IMG/VR virus record: IMGVR_UViG_3300042892_002114
Span: 27,315-91,314 of that record
DNA length: 64,000 bases
From: a virus
Reading direction: 5' to 3' (one strand)
Part shown: positions 7,935-17,029 of the stretch, piece after piece
Layout: each line of letters starts with the position of its first letter
How positions within the stretch are numbered: position 1 is the stretch's first letter
The notes under the pieces: model-generated
Database searches by the model: none
The model's input: the letters and a program-made list of their open reading frames with translations, nothing else
What the model was told of the DNA's origin: nothing
Translations under genes and position numbers: made by a program

Positions 7935-10487
7935 TTAGAAGGGTTTGAATGTGTACCATTGTCTCCAATATGGCTCGCTAGTGGTTGAATAGACCTTTAA
8001 GTCATTCTTGGCCATAAACTCATTGACGGCTTTTCTGACGCCAAATTTTCCAGCATACACAGGTTCTTTTCCGGAACCTGTCAGCCAAATATCACCGTCG
8101 TCCGGAATATAATCATCGCCACAGAACAACCCACCTTTCTTTACCTTTGGCCACCAAGCTTTCATATCACGCACAACTCCTTCATAAGAATGATCGGCGT
8201 CAATATAAACAAAGTCAAAATGTTCATCTGGAAACATATGAGCACTGGCCGCACTGTCCATGCGAATGATATGAGCACGATTTTGCCATGGTTTGATGTT
8301 CTCACAGGTCTTCACCAAGCAATCGTAATGATACTTATCATCTTGACCGTTCATATCAACATAGCTGCTAAGATGACGCCAAGCATCCACTAGATATAGT
8401 TGACCTTCGTGCCAACGTTCCAATATTATCTTTGAATACTCTCCTCTGAGTACTCCAATTTCAATTCCTTTTCCGTGTGGAAACATATCATTGACCAATA
8501 CCGCCAAATCTCGCTTGTCCGGACATCCACGAGCGTCAAGCATTTTTTGCAAATCCGTGTTTCTATCATCAATCTTCACTTCCGATTTGGTTGCAAAAAT
8601 GAACCCACCCTGTGCGTGTAAGCTTTGGACGGTGCAATTGAACCCAGCCGTTTTCAACTGGTTCAATACCAAAGTTGCATCTTTTTCATAAGTTCTTCCG
8701 CCAATGATATGATATTCCATTAGAATATTATCAATCATAGCCAAATCCGAATCATCCATTGAAGCGAACAAATCATATTCAGCGGTTTCTATGTCCACCT
8801 TCATCAAATCAATCTTTTGGATGTTATATTTCGTCACAAACGATTTGAACGATGTTGCATCTACTTTATACGATGTGTCCGAACCATTCACATTTGCCAC
8901 CGATGATACGATGGAATTTTTGCTGTCAACAAAGAATTCAAGTTGACCATCTTTATTGGACATAGCTTTCTCTACAACCACAACTTCATCTCCAAAAGAA
9001 TTCTTCAATATTTTCAATGCATCCCTATTTGGTTCAACCGAGTAAACTTTTTGGCATTTTGCCGTGTGTTTTATATATTCTGTCCACAGCCCGATATTTG
9101 CACCCACGTCAACAACAGTGTTAAATGTCTTTCCGTGTAAATATTTGTCATATATCTTATCAACAAAGAATTCCGTGTAATTCATATATGTCGGCTGTGT
9201 GTCGTTTTTAAGAATAGATTGATATTTGTTGAATGCGGCGGGCTTTATGCGAAAAGTCTTGGAATCTAGCAATACACCGTTTTGATAAAATTCCACCAAC
9301 AATCCACCAAAGTATGGCTCGGTTTCATAATCAATCACGTGCTTCGGGGTAGGAATAATCCACCATTCCAAATTGGCAGGAAGCTGTGGATATTCAACAG
9401 CCCACACCACAGTGCGAGAATCCAGTTCTTTCACGGAGATGAGTAAATTATCTACGGTTTTATTGGCCGAGAATAGTACCTTGTTGTCTGTATTGTCGTA
9501 TTTTACGTTGAAGCGAGTCATAGATTTTTCTGTATATAGGTTTAGGGCTTTTAGTATTTTGTTTAAATTTTCATCCTTGCTATCATAATCAAGATATTTG
9601 ATATTTTCATATTTGTCATACATTCCCATATACACAGGAGAATTATAAATCAACGTTGGTATATTGTATGATATTGCTTCGCGTATAACCAATGGACTTG
9701 TTTCTTTGTCTCCATTTTCATCCTTGGACACAAACAGAAACAAATCGGCTGCTTGATAAAAATTATCCACATCTTTTCTTTCATTCCACCATTTGCAGTT
9801 GGATGGAAAATCTTTCATCAACGGTTCCCAATAGCTTCTAAAATTGTCTGCTTGATTTCCAATAAAATGAAACTGGATAGGTTGGTCTTTGAGTATTCTG
9901 GCATACTCAATAATTTCTTTTTGGTTTTTTCTTGATGTGAACAAACCAACGTGCACCACATGCTTTTTCTTTGGATCAAGACCCAACACTCTCAGTGCTT
10001 CTTCTCTTGGCTTTCTGGGGTTGATGAGAATAGGATATTCACAAACTTCGGACGGTACATCAATATCTTTGAGATTTTCTTTTTGATATTTGCTCACATA
10101 TATCAATCGGTCTGGAAAGAATACTTTACCTTTTGGATCAAAGCTGCTGTCATGCGATGTTTCAATGATTTTATATCGTCTATCTTTGATGTATATCTTT
10201 TTGGCAATATCATGGTCCATGAAATATTCTGGCATTTCTTCCAGATGCACAACGTCGGGGTCCAAATCTTTGATTATGTCAACTATTTTTGAGCGATCAT
10301 AGTTCACAGAAATCAACCTGTCTTTGAGAATTTCTTTTATTTTGTTCTTTTGTACTGTGAAACAGCCGTGGTCTGCATACTCAATACAATATATCTCGTG
10401 GTCTTTGTGCAAGACCTGTATCTTCTTCAACAAAAATTGCGGACAGCCACCCGTCGATAAATGCGGAGTAATATATAAAATTTTCAT
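7935..10487 (-). CDS. Trifunctional protein: GT4-like glycosyltransferase + FkbM methyltransferase + second class I methyltransferase
   Basis: 850 residues. Residues 1-340 are GT4-like: HVVHVGLFTSRKNQKE and ADLFLFVSKDENGDKETSP, with the acidic acceptor region. Residues 345-430 are a beta module related in pattern to those of neighbouring genes. About 440-640 is FkbM-like: VVDVGANIGLW near 457, KVYSVEPN, and LMKVDIETAEYDLF, where the family's usual EGxE reads ETAE. About 655-850 is another methyltransferase: GIEIGVLRGEYSK near 674, FDFVYIDADHSYEG and KGGLFCGDDY, resembling CmcI/TylF-like or Methyltransf_24 enzymes. Probably one chain builds and methylates a sugar. ATG 10487 is supported by the promoter just upstream. 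Confidence 0.85.
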   Translation of the reverse strand: MKILYITPHLSTGGCPQFLLKKIQVLHKDHEIYCIEYADHGCFTVQKNKIKEILKDRLISVNYDRSKIVDIIKDLDPDVVHLEEMPEYFMDHDIAKKIYIKDRRYKIIETSHDSSFDPKGKVFFPDRLIYVSKYQKENLKDIDVPSEVCEYPILINPRKPREEALRVLGLDPKKKHVVHVGLFTSRKNQKEIIEYARILKDQPIQFHFIGNQADNFRSYWEPLMKDFPSNCKWWNERKDVDNFYQAADLFLFVSKDENGDKETSPLVIREAISYNIPTLIYNSPVYMGMYDKYENIKYLDYDSKDENLNKILKALNLYTEKSMTRFNVKYDNTDNKVLFSANKTVDNLLISVKELDSRTVVWAVEYPQLPANLEWWIIPTPKHVIDYETEPYFGGLLVEFYQNGVLLDSKTFRIKPAAFNKYQSILKNDTQPTYMNYTEFFVDKIYDKYLHGKTFNTVVDVGANIGLWTEYIKHTAKCQKVYSVEPNRDALKILKNSFGDEVVVVEKAMSNKDGQLEFFVDSKNSIVSSVANVNGSDTSYKVDATSFKSFVTKYNIQKIDLMKVDIETAEYDLFASMDDSDLAMIDNILMEYHIIGGRTYEKDATLVLNQLKTAGFNCTVQSLHAQGGFIFATKSEVKIDDRNTDLQKMLDARGCPDKRDLAVLVNDMFPHGKGIEIGVLRGEYSKIILERWHEGQLYLVDAWRHLSSYVDMNGQDDKYHYDCLVKTCENIKPWQNRAHIIRMDSAASAHMFPDEHFDFVYIDADHSYEGVVRDMKAWWPKVKKGGLFCGDDYIPDDGDIWLTGSGKEPVYAGKFGVRKAVNEFMAKNDLKVYSTTSEPYWRQWYTFKPF

Positions 10488-10494
10488 CTTTAGT

Positions 10495-10522
10495 AGAGTA
10501 TAACCATTGTTTTATTTGTCAA
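10495..10522 (-). promoter_or_regulatory. Early-type promoter, predicted leaderless, of the trifunctional glycan gene
   Basis: TTGACA (10522-10517), 16-nt spacer, TACTCT (10500-10495), then 7 nt to ATG 10487. The geometry equals that of the right-end early genes, suggesting this glycan operon is expressed early. Bases 10523-10679 hold nothing recognisable. Confidence 0.6.
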
Positions 10523-10679
10523 GCGAAATTTACAAGAATCGCTCGTTCATATATATTGAATACCAAAACAAATTTCAAGTTTTGTATTTATATAATTACT
10601 TCTTTAGTAATAAAAAATTAATAGTTTATACAGTTCAAAAAGAAAAAGCACCGCTCAGGCACCATTATAGAAACCACCG

Positions 10680-12785
10680 CTACCCACCACCGCCAACCAA
10701 CGTGGTTCCGCTTGGATCAACGAATATTTGTTTTTTTAATGGCAAGAACGTTTGATTATATATAAAAGTATAAGAATCTTCACCATATGCAAGTTGATGG
10801 GCACCATCATATAGTTCAGCTTCAATTTCAAACAATTCGTTTCTTAAAGTGGCTTTTATTGGAATCTTTATTTTAAAATTATCCACCGAATAATCCAACG
10901 CCTGATATGAACACAGGTTGAGTTTTGATATACTCCAAGTACCGGACACAGGAACCAACATTATTGTGCCATATCTTTCTATATCAGAAAAGAAAGTTGA
11001 TTTGTATCTTCGACCAGCGCCAAATTTAAATGTACTATCAATTGTGGCAATCTTTATTTTGTCGTCGCCGCTTACAAAATAAACATACAACACCGAAGTG
11101 CTGCTGTTTTCAACCGACGGTTTTACGTTTATAGAAAACTCGTACAATGAATTTTGTTTCAATGTGATTGGATTGCTGTCATATACAGCACCTTGTATCA
11201 AATTTTCTTGAGAATTTGTATATGAAGTCAATTCTGGTGCATTATCAAGTCCCAGATATGATGCAGTTGGATATGATGCAAAATTTATAAAAGCATCCGA
11301 TTTACCATACCAATAAGAATTTGGTAGTAAGGTATAACTTATATACGCCGCAGTTCTACCGACACTTGTATCATCTTTATATATCACATAATCAATTTGA
11401 TTTTCATTTCCTGTGTGAGATACAGTGACACCGTCAATAAACACTTGGTTGGTTTGTGAAAACCCACAACTGCCTTGAACCAGCCAATATTTGGAAACAT
11501 GTGCCGCGTTGTAAAATTCACCGGGATTATTGTACAGTCCATTATCAAATTTGGTTGTTGAAATTAAATTTGTAGGTTTTATTTTTCCTTCACAAATCAA
11601 TGTTTTTGTTTCTGGACTATTTAGGCTGCGACCGTAAACTTTATAGCTATTCAGATCTCCACATAATACTCGCAAATTGTTGAAATAAATATCCAATATG
11701 GATTTTTTGTAGAAAGTGGAACCAGATACAATTGCTCGTGGCAATTCAGTTACAATATTTTTGTGAATAATTTCAAACTCACCATTATCAATACTCAATA
11801 TGTAAAAATTCTTTTTGTGATTAACGGTCTGCTTTGATGGATCATTGCTTGTACCATATCCCTTTATATTTGCCAAGTTATTTTTAGCATATGAAGAATC
11901 TTGATTGGAACGATCTATCAAATCAGACACAGTTGAAAAAGGAATATCTAATAACACCGTTGTGTCATTTACTACGCTGTCAATTTTTGCTATAAAATCG
12001 GTAGAAATCAATCCTTCGTATTGTATTTGGTTGTTTGTATAATTGGTATATGTAAATTTCTTTACGGTTGGACTCTTGATACGAACTTGTTCACCTTCCA
12101 TGGATGAACTGAATTTTGATCCACCTTTCCAATATAATTGATAAATTGGCTTGTCGTATTGATAATCATAATCACCATCCGAGTTATTTTTTGGAAATAC
12201 GGCAATTGATGAAAATGAACCGGACGATATACAATAGGAAGATGTTGGATATATTGGACAATCATATATTTCTGATGAAACTTCAATATATGGAGAATCA
12301 AAGAATCTTACTTCAGTGTCTGTCTTTTTAGTTGGATCAATCAATATATTGCTAGACCATAATATATTTACTTTTGTCAGCGGGGTGGGCGACGGAGCTT
12401 GAATCAGTGGAAGGCGCTGATTTTTATCTATTTTATATCCATTGTTCTTAAAGTAAGCAATTATTCCGGTATAATCTCCAGTATCAAGTCCAATCGAACG
12501 TATTTCCAACCTACCAATGCCAGTTGGTGTGGTTGATGGAATATTAACATAATACAACCTACCAGAATCAGTAACTTCACTGTATTTTGCGTCAGTTGGA
12601 CGTATAATACCAGAAGATAATATATTACCATCCACATCATATGCAGATAATGTAATATCCGAATCTGGAACAACCAAGTTAGTCGGATTTACAATGAATG
12701 AATTTTTTCCAGATTTGAGCGTATCCTTAAAGTCGGATAAAATAAAATATGTATTCTGCGAGTTGCTATCCGGTACTGTGTCCAT
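10680..12785 (-). CDS. Putative virion structural protein (beta-rich)
   Basis: 701 residues, rich in Ser, Thr, Tyr and Asn, with no catalytic motif. It reads as successive beta-sandwich segments (DITLSAYDVDGNIL, GIGRLEIRSIGLDTGDY) and ends in a Gly run. Composition and segment style match the virion proteins at 19-36 kb. The leader carries the ATATTTAT element. The exact role (tail fibre, baseplate decoration) is not recognisable. Confidence 0.6.
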   Translation of the reverse strand: MDTVPDSNSQNTYFILSDFKDTLKSGKNSFIVNPTNLVVPDSDITLSAYDVDGNILSSGIIRPTDAKYSEVTDSGRLYYVNIPSTTPTGIGRLEIRSIGLDTGDYTGIIAYFKNNGYKIDKNQRLPLIQAPSPTPLTKVNILWSSNILIDPTKKTDTEVRFFDSPYIEVSSEIYDCPIYPTSSYCISSGSFSSIAVFPKNNSDGDYDYQYDKPIYQLYWKGGSKFSSSMEGEQVRIKSPTVKKFTYTNYTNNQIQYEGLISTDFIAKIDSVVNDTTVLLDIPFSTVSDLIDRSNQDSSYAKNNLANIKGYGTSNDPSKQTVNHKKNFYILSIDNGEFEIIHKNIVTELPRAIVSGSTFYKKSILDIYFNNLRVLCGDLNSYKVYGRSLNSPETKTLICEGKIKPTNLISTTKFDNGLYNNPGEFYNAAHVSKYWLVQGSCGFSQTNQVFIDGVTVSHTGNENQIDYVIYKDDTSVGRTAAYISYTLLPNSYWYGKSDAFINFASYPTASYLGLDNAPELTSYTNSQENLIQGAVYDSNPITLKQNSLYEFSINVKPSVENSSTSVLYVYFVSGDDKIKIATIDSTFKFGAGRRYKSTFFSDIERYGTIMLVPVSGTWSISKLNLCSYQALDYSVDNFKIKIPIKATLRNELFEIEAELYDGAHQLAYGEDSYTFIYNQTFLPLKKQIFVDPSGTTLVGGGG

Positions 12786-12806
12786 AGGTTGTATATACGC
12801 CTATGG

Positions 12807-12817
12807 ATAAATATGAC
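12807..12817 (-). promoter_or_regulatory. ATATTTAT element, candidate late promoter
   Basis: The coding-strand 8-mer ATATTTAT lies about 22 nt upstream of ATG 12785. Confidence 0.35.
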
Positions 12818-12830
12818 TCAGACGTTGTTA

Positions 12831-15800
12831 TCAAACGTGATTTATATGTGAAAATCCATCAATCTTCCTGATTTCCAGTTGTTTGTCTACCATGTCTCGC
12901 ATTGCGTCAATATGACTTATTATTATAATAAAATCAAAATGGGGCTTCAGATAATTAAATAACGAATGTAACATCGGAAAATTGGATGCATCCAACGCAG
13001 ATACCCCTTCGTCAACTACCAAAAAGTTGGAACGCGGTAGATTGCTGATGTTGATCAAGGATACTCTCAAAGCCAAAGCACTAACAAACTTTTCCATACC
13101 AGAGCATAGTTCCAATGGCCATTTTTTGTCATCATATTTGATATATACATTGACATTCTTGCCATCTGTTTCAATACTCATACTAAACTCAACCATTTGA
13201 GATAATATATTATTTACTTCTTGTTCAATTCTTGGAATGGCATCTGAAATAATTTTATATGGTACGCCATCTTTACCAATTGAAGTTAGATAATATTGAT
13301 AAGCAGCAAGCTCGTTTTCATACTCTTCTACTTTTTTGATTTGTTCTTCGATATTTTTTATTTGGTCTGTCAATGACACTTTGCGGCTATACGCATCCAC
13401 ATATTCTCGCTCAATATTCTTTAGTTTTGATGTTATAGTAGCAACATCATTTTTCAAATCGTAAACAGATGATTCAACCAGTTTGTTGCTTTCTACAATT
13501 TCTTTGGACTTTTCATACAACTCAACCAGATTGTCAATATCAACTATTCTATTAGAGTTTTTAGAAATTAAATTATTGAGATTGGATTTTTCCAGTTCTT
13601 TCTTGGAAATGAATGCTGTGAGTGTATTGATAGTTTCTTTGAGCAGCACACTTTGTTCATATTGAGCCACAAATGGTTCAACTTCTATAATCTGTGTTTT
13701 GATGGTTGATATGGCATCAAACAGTTCTCTTGCATCAGTTTTGTCGGATTCCAAACTATCTTTAGCAGATATAGCATCTTTTACAAACGCATTATCACAG
13801 CAATATTCACAATTTGGATCATATTTGTGGTTGGATAGATGTTCTATTTTCTTGAGTTTTTCTTTGACCACGAGCTTAAATTTTTCCAATTCTTGCTCAA
13901 GACGAGTTTTTTGACGAACAAAACTTGCATGCTTGTCCGATTTTTCTTTTAGATCATCTGGAAATGCAGATAGTTTATTGGAAGCATCCACATATTCTTT
14001 TTTCTTTGACTCTGTGTTTGTGTCAATAACCGAAATAGCATCAACAGATTGACTATTTTTTGTTTCTAAAGTTTCGCGCTCTTTTTTTAGAGCAAATACA
14101 TTTGTTGGCACATTTTCAAGTTTTATAATCTTGGCTTGTTGTTCAACGATTTTATTATCAAGTTCATTCTTCTTTGATGAATATTGATCGCGTTGACCAG
14201 TCAAATCAATAAGTTTGGACTCTGCCAATCCCAAATCATTTTTATTGGACTCAATCTTGACTTGATTGTTTTCTTTGTTGAATGACTTGATGGCACCTGT
14301 TAGTTCTTTTAGTTTGTCATTGCCCTTGGCCACAAGTTTATCAAACACATTTAGACCAATGAACTGACACAACAAATCCTTGCGTTCAGTTTGACCCATT
14401 TCAACAAACGACCCTTGATTGCCTTGTAATGCAAGTGAAGTTAGTACAAAGTCATCATAATCGCCGATATAATCACGAATGATTTCATTTGTGCTTCTGC
14501 GAGCTTCACTGTTGAGGCTAATCTTTTCGTCTTTCTCCATCTTATAGAAGTTTACATCAACTTTTACATTGCCTTTTTTATCTCTGATGCCTTTGCGCTC
14601 AATGATATATTGAATATCATTTATCTCAAATGTGAACTTGCCATGAAAAGACATTTTTTGTGAGTTCATCACATGAGTTGCTTTGAATGCTCTGGCACTT
14701 TTATCAAATGCTGTAAAGCATAATGCGTCCATCAATGATGATTTTCCGCTCGCATTATTTGCGAACAAACCATACACATCTTCCAGTTTAGTAAAGTCAA
14801 TCACATTGTTTTCACCATAACTAAACATATTACTGAACTCAAACTTGATTGGCTTCCAACGAATGTTGCGTGAAGTGTCATCTTTGCTCAAATCAGCATT
14901 GAGGTCTTTGTTGATTTTATGAACAGACTCAAGTGTGCCATCGTCCATAATATCTGGATATTTAGCTTTGAGTGCTTCACTAATAAGTTTATTTTGATAA
15001 TCAACATTGCCAATCTGACTCAAGTTGGCAGCAGCTTGAACACTTACAACTTTAGAAGCATCGTCGCCATCAACTCGCATATAAATAATGTCGCTGATTT
15101 CATGCGTCTTTTTGATTTCATTTACTACCTTTTTTAGTTCAGTAGCAATAGTTTCTTTGCAACGCACACGAAGTTTTGGCTTCTTGGGCATTGTGCTTAT
15201 ATCAGTCATCAACTTGCCGTCATCAATATCAATAGTGAAATAACCATAATCATTTGGTATTTCTACATGCTTGTATGCTCTGTTCTTTATATCCCACAAA
15301 CAAATGCCGTGACCAAGCAATGCTTCGCCATGATTTTGTTGAATAACCGAACCAGCATAACGAATGATTGGTTTTTCTGATACTGGATCGCACATTTGCA
15401 GATTTTGTGCCAAATGAATATCACCCAACAATGCCATATCATGACCATCAAACATATCATTCATGATACTCTTGTTGGTTACGGTATAACCCACATCAGT
15501 CTTGGCGTCAAATACACCACCATGAAATAAAGCAATCTTTGTATCAAACTCCGTCTTGATTTTCTTGGTCACATCTTTCATTTTTATAAATGAAGTATGG
15601 TCGGTGAAAATAGACATGTTATTTATAAGAATATTAGCAAATGAATACAACTTGCTTTCTTTTAGATAATAAAGATTGTCATGAGCCAAATTTTCTACAA
15701 TAGGAGTCAAACTATCCAATCTCGTTGTGTTTGTGAGAAGACAATCATGATTGCCCGCAATAACAATCGTAGGACGCAAATCAGATAAACTCTTTAGAAG

Positions 15801-16034
15801 GTCGCTCATGAGTTGAACACATTCGGGCGAAAGGTCAACTTTGCTGTGTGTGAGGTCTCCCGCTATAACAACCAATGTGTTTACTGGTGTCTTTTTAACC
15901 TCTTCATACACCTTCCCAAACACTTCACGATATTCTTCATGGCGTTTGGTCAAACGAATATGAATGTCCGCCATATGAACAATATAATCCACTCTGGTTA
16001 GATTGGTGTTTAGTTTCTCAAATGTATCTATCAT
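12831..16034 (-). CDS. Single-chain Mre11-Rad50 (SbcD-SbcC, gp47-gp46) recombination nuclease/ATPase
   Basis: 1067 residues. Residues 1-290 are a calcineurin-type phosphoesterase with the Mre11/SbcD motifs in order: ADIH (Asp23, His25), IAGDLTH, IAGNHD, LFHGG and LGDIH. From about 400 the chain becomes Rad50/SbcC: Walker A NNASGKSS near 425, a long coiled coil with zinc-hook CEYC near 743, the second half of the coil, signature LELCSGMEK, and Walker B FLVVDEGVSALD near 1004. T4 encodes these as separate gp47 and gp46, which process DNA ends in recombination-dependent replication. The fused protein should do both jobs. Its start overlaps the endonuclease stop by 4 nt. Confidence 0.93.
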   Translation of the reverse strand: MIDTFEKLNTNLTRVDYIVHMADIHIRLTKRHEEYREVFGKVYEEVKKTPVNTLVVIAGDLTHSKVDLSPECVQLMSDLLKSLSDLRPTIVIAGNHDCLLTNTTRLDSLTPIVENLAHDNLYYLKESKLYSFANILINNMSIFTDHTSFIKMKDVTKKIKTEFDTKIALFHGGVFDAKTDVGYTVTNKSIMNDMFDGHDMALLGDIHLAQNLQMCDPVSEKPIIRYAGSVIQQNHGEALLGHGICLWDIKNRAYKHVEIPNDYGYFTIDIDDGKLMTDISTMPKKPKLRVRCKETIATELKKVVNEIKKTHEISDIIYMRVDGDDASKVVSVQAAANLSQIGNVDYQNKLISEALKAKYPDIMDDGTLESVHKINKDLNADLSKDDTSRNIRWKPIKFEFSNMFSYGENNVIDFTKLEDVYGLFANNASGKSSLMDALCFTAFDKSARAFKATHVMNSQKMSFHGKFTFEINDIQYIIERKGIRDKKGNVKVDVNFYKMEKDEKISLNSEARRSTNEIIRDYIGDYDDFVLTSLALQGNQGSFVEMGQTERKDLLCQFIGLNVFDKLVAKGNDKLKELTGAIKSFNKENNQVKIESNKNDLGLAESKLIDLTGQRDQYSSKKNELDNKIVEQQAKIIKLENVPTNVFALKKERETLETKNSQSVDAISVIDTNTESKKKEYVDASNKLSAFPDDLKEKSDKHASFVRQKTRLEQELEKFKLVVKEKLKKIEHLSNHKYDPNCEYCCDNAFVKDAISAKDSLESDKTDARELFDAISTIKTQIIEVEPFVAQYEQSVLLKETINTLTAFISKKELEKSNLNNLISKNSNRIVDIDNLVELYEKSKEIVESNKLVESSVYDLKNDVATITSKLKNIEREYVDAYSRKVSLTDQIKNIEEQIKKVEEYENELAAYQYYLTSIGKDGVPYKIISDAIPRIEQEVNNILSQMVEFSMSIETDGKNVNVYIKYDDKKWPLELCSGMEKFVSALALRVSLINISNLPRSNFLVVDEGVSALDASNFPMLHSLFNYLKPHFDFIIIISHIDAMRDMVDKQLEIRKIDGFSHINHV

Positions 16035-16966
16035 AAAGTTTTTAGTTCGGCTATAAGCTTTGGCTCGTCAAATGTGGTTTCTTTCACCCGAAAGAACTTA
16101 CATTTTAGGCACTCTTCTATTTGTTGTTGTCTTATTGTATCTTTTTCTTTTAGCGTTCCATCCACATTATAATGATGCGGTTCGTCCCACTCAATCACTA
16201 TATTGCGGGTTGGTTCGTAATAGTCAATCCAATATCCAAGTTTTGCGAGGAAATGTTCTCCGCCATTCATTGCGTGCTTTCCATCCCACCCAAGTGCGGA
16301 GTTTATATTATCAAATACTTTACACGCGGATTTATTATATGATGGGACTATTTGATGGCCATTGTATTTGTCTTCCGCTATTTCTTTTATTCTTTTCAAC
16401 CGAAGCTTTGTTTTGCCTTCTTCCGATATTATTGGACCGGGAATATTTTTTAGTTTTCTTGTTTCGCTTATTTTCTTTCGAGTTTCTAATGTATGATTTT
16501 TTCCATACATTCCGTTATTCTCTCCCGCGTTGATTTCTTTTAGCCGTTCTATGGTTGCCAATGAGTGTTTTTTTCCCAGCATTGGATGTGTATATTTTTT
16601 ATGTCTTTTTACAAGACCGGCGCTGACATTTTTTCTCTGCGCTTCGGTCATTTTTACTCCACCTCTGTATGGAGGTTTATATCCAGCATCCATTCTTTTT
16701 TTGGCATGACAAGAACCGCATAAAGATTTTCTCTTTTTTCCGATTTGGTATCCACGCTTTGACTCGTATATCAACATCTTATTACACTTTGGGCAGTGTC
16801 TTATTCTTTTCTTTTGATCCCCAATAACGACCCATTCGGTTTTCACAGATAAGTGCTCTATGACGACTATAGTATAGTTTTGCTCGCTTCCGATTGTCTT
16901 CTCGGATTGACTCTGCGGTTCTTGTTTTTTTTCTTCCCATGATGATGTTGTGTTTGTATTGTTCAT
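16031..16966 (-). CDS. Free-standing homing endonuclease: zinc-finger/NUMOD3 repeats + Vsr-like nuclease
   Basis: 311 residues. N-terminal Cys pairs (CPKCNK, CGSCHAKK) suggest a zinc-binding region. Two or more NUMOD3-type DNA-binding repeats follow (HPMLGKKHSLATIERLKE; NNGMYGKNHTLETRKKIS). The C-terminal ~90 residues look like a Vsr/EDxHD-type nuclease: YWIDYYEPTRNIVIEWDEPHHY, then KDTIRQQQIEECL and FFRVKE. Such proteins cut an intron-less or HEG-less allele and copy themselves by recombination. It sits between the primase and the nuclease fusion, a typical invasion site in T4-like replication clusters. Confidence 0.8.
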   Translation of the reverse strand: MNNTNTTSSWEEKKQEPQSQSEKTIGSEQNYTIVVIEHLSVKTEWVVIGDQKKRIRHCPKCNKMLIYESKRGYQIGKKRKSLCGSCHAKKRMDAGYKPPYRGGVKMTEAQRKNVSAGLVKRHKKYTHPMLGKKHSLATIERLKEINAGENNGMYGKNHTLETRKKISETRKLKNIPGPIISEEGKTKLRLKRIKEIAEDKYNGHQIVPSYNKSACKVFDNINSALGWDGKHAMNGGEHFLAKLGYWIDYYEPTRNIVIEWDEPHHYNVDGTLKEKDTIRQQQIEECLKCKFFRVKETTFDEPKLIAELKTL

Positions 16967-16971
16967 ATAAA

Positions 16972-16981
16972 CATAAATATA
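16972..16981 (-). promoter_or_regulatory. ATATTTAT element upstream of the homing endonuclease
   Basis: The coding-strand 8-mer ATATTTAT lies about 8 nt before ATG 16966. Bases 16982-17029 are AT-rich and otherwise featureless. Confidence 0.3.
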
Positions 16982-17029
16982 TGTTGTTAGAACAAAAAGT
17001 GTTAGAACATACTTATTATATTATTATTA

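Noticed and set aside
10620-10675. GGTGCC...GGTGC followed by a T run as a terminator
   Set aside because: The two GC blocks are direct, not inverted, so no stem forms.
16982-17029. Repeated GTTAGAACA as an operator
   Set aside because: Only two imperfect copies in AT-rich DNA, no link with a regulator.
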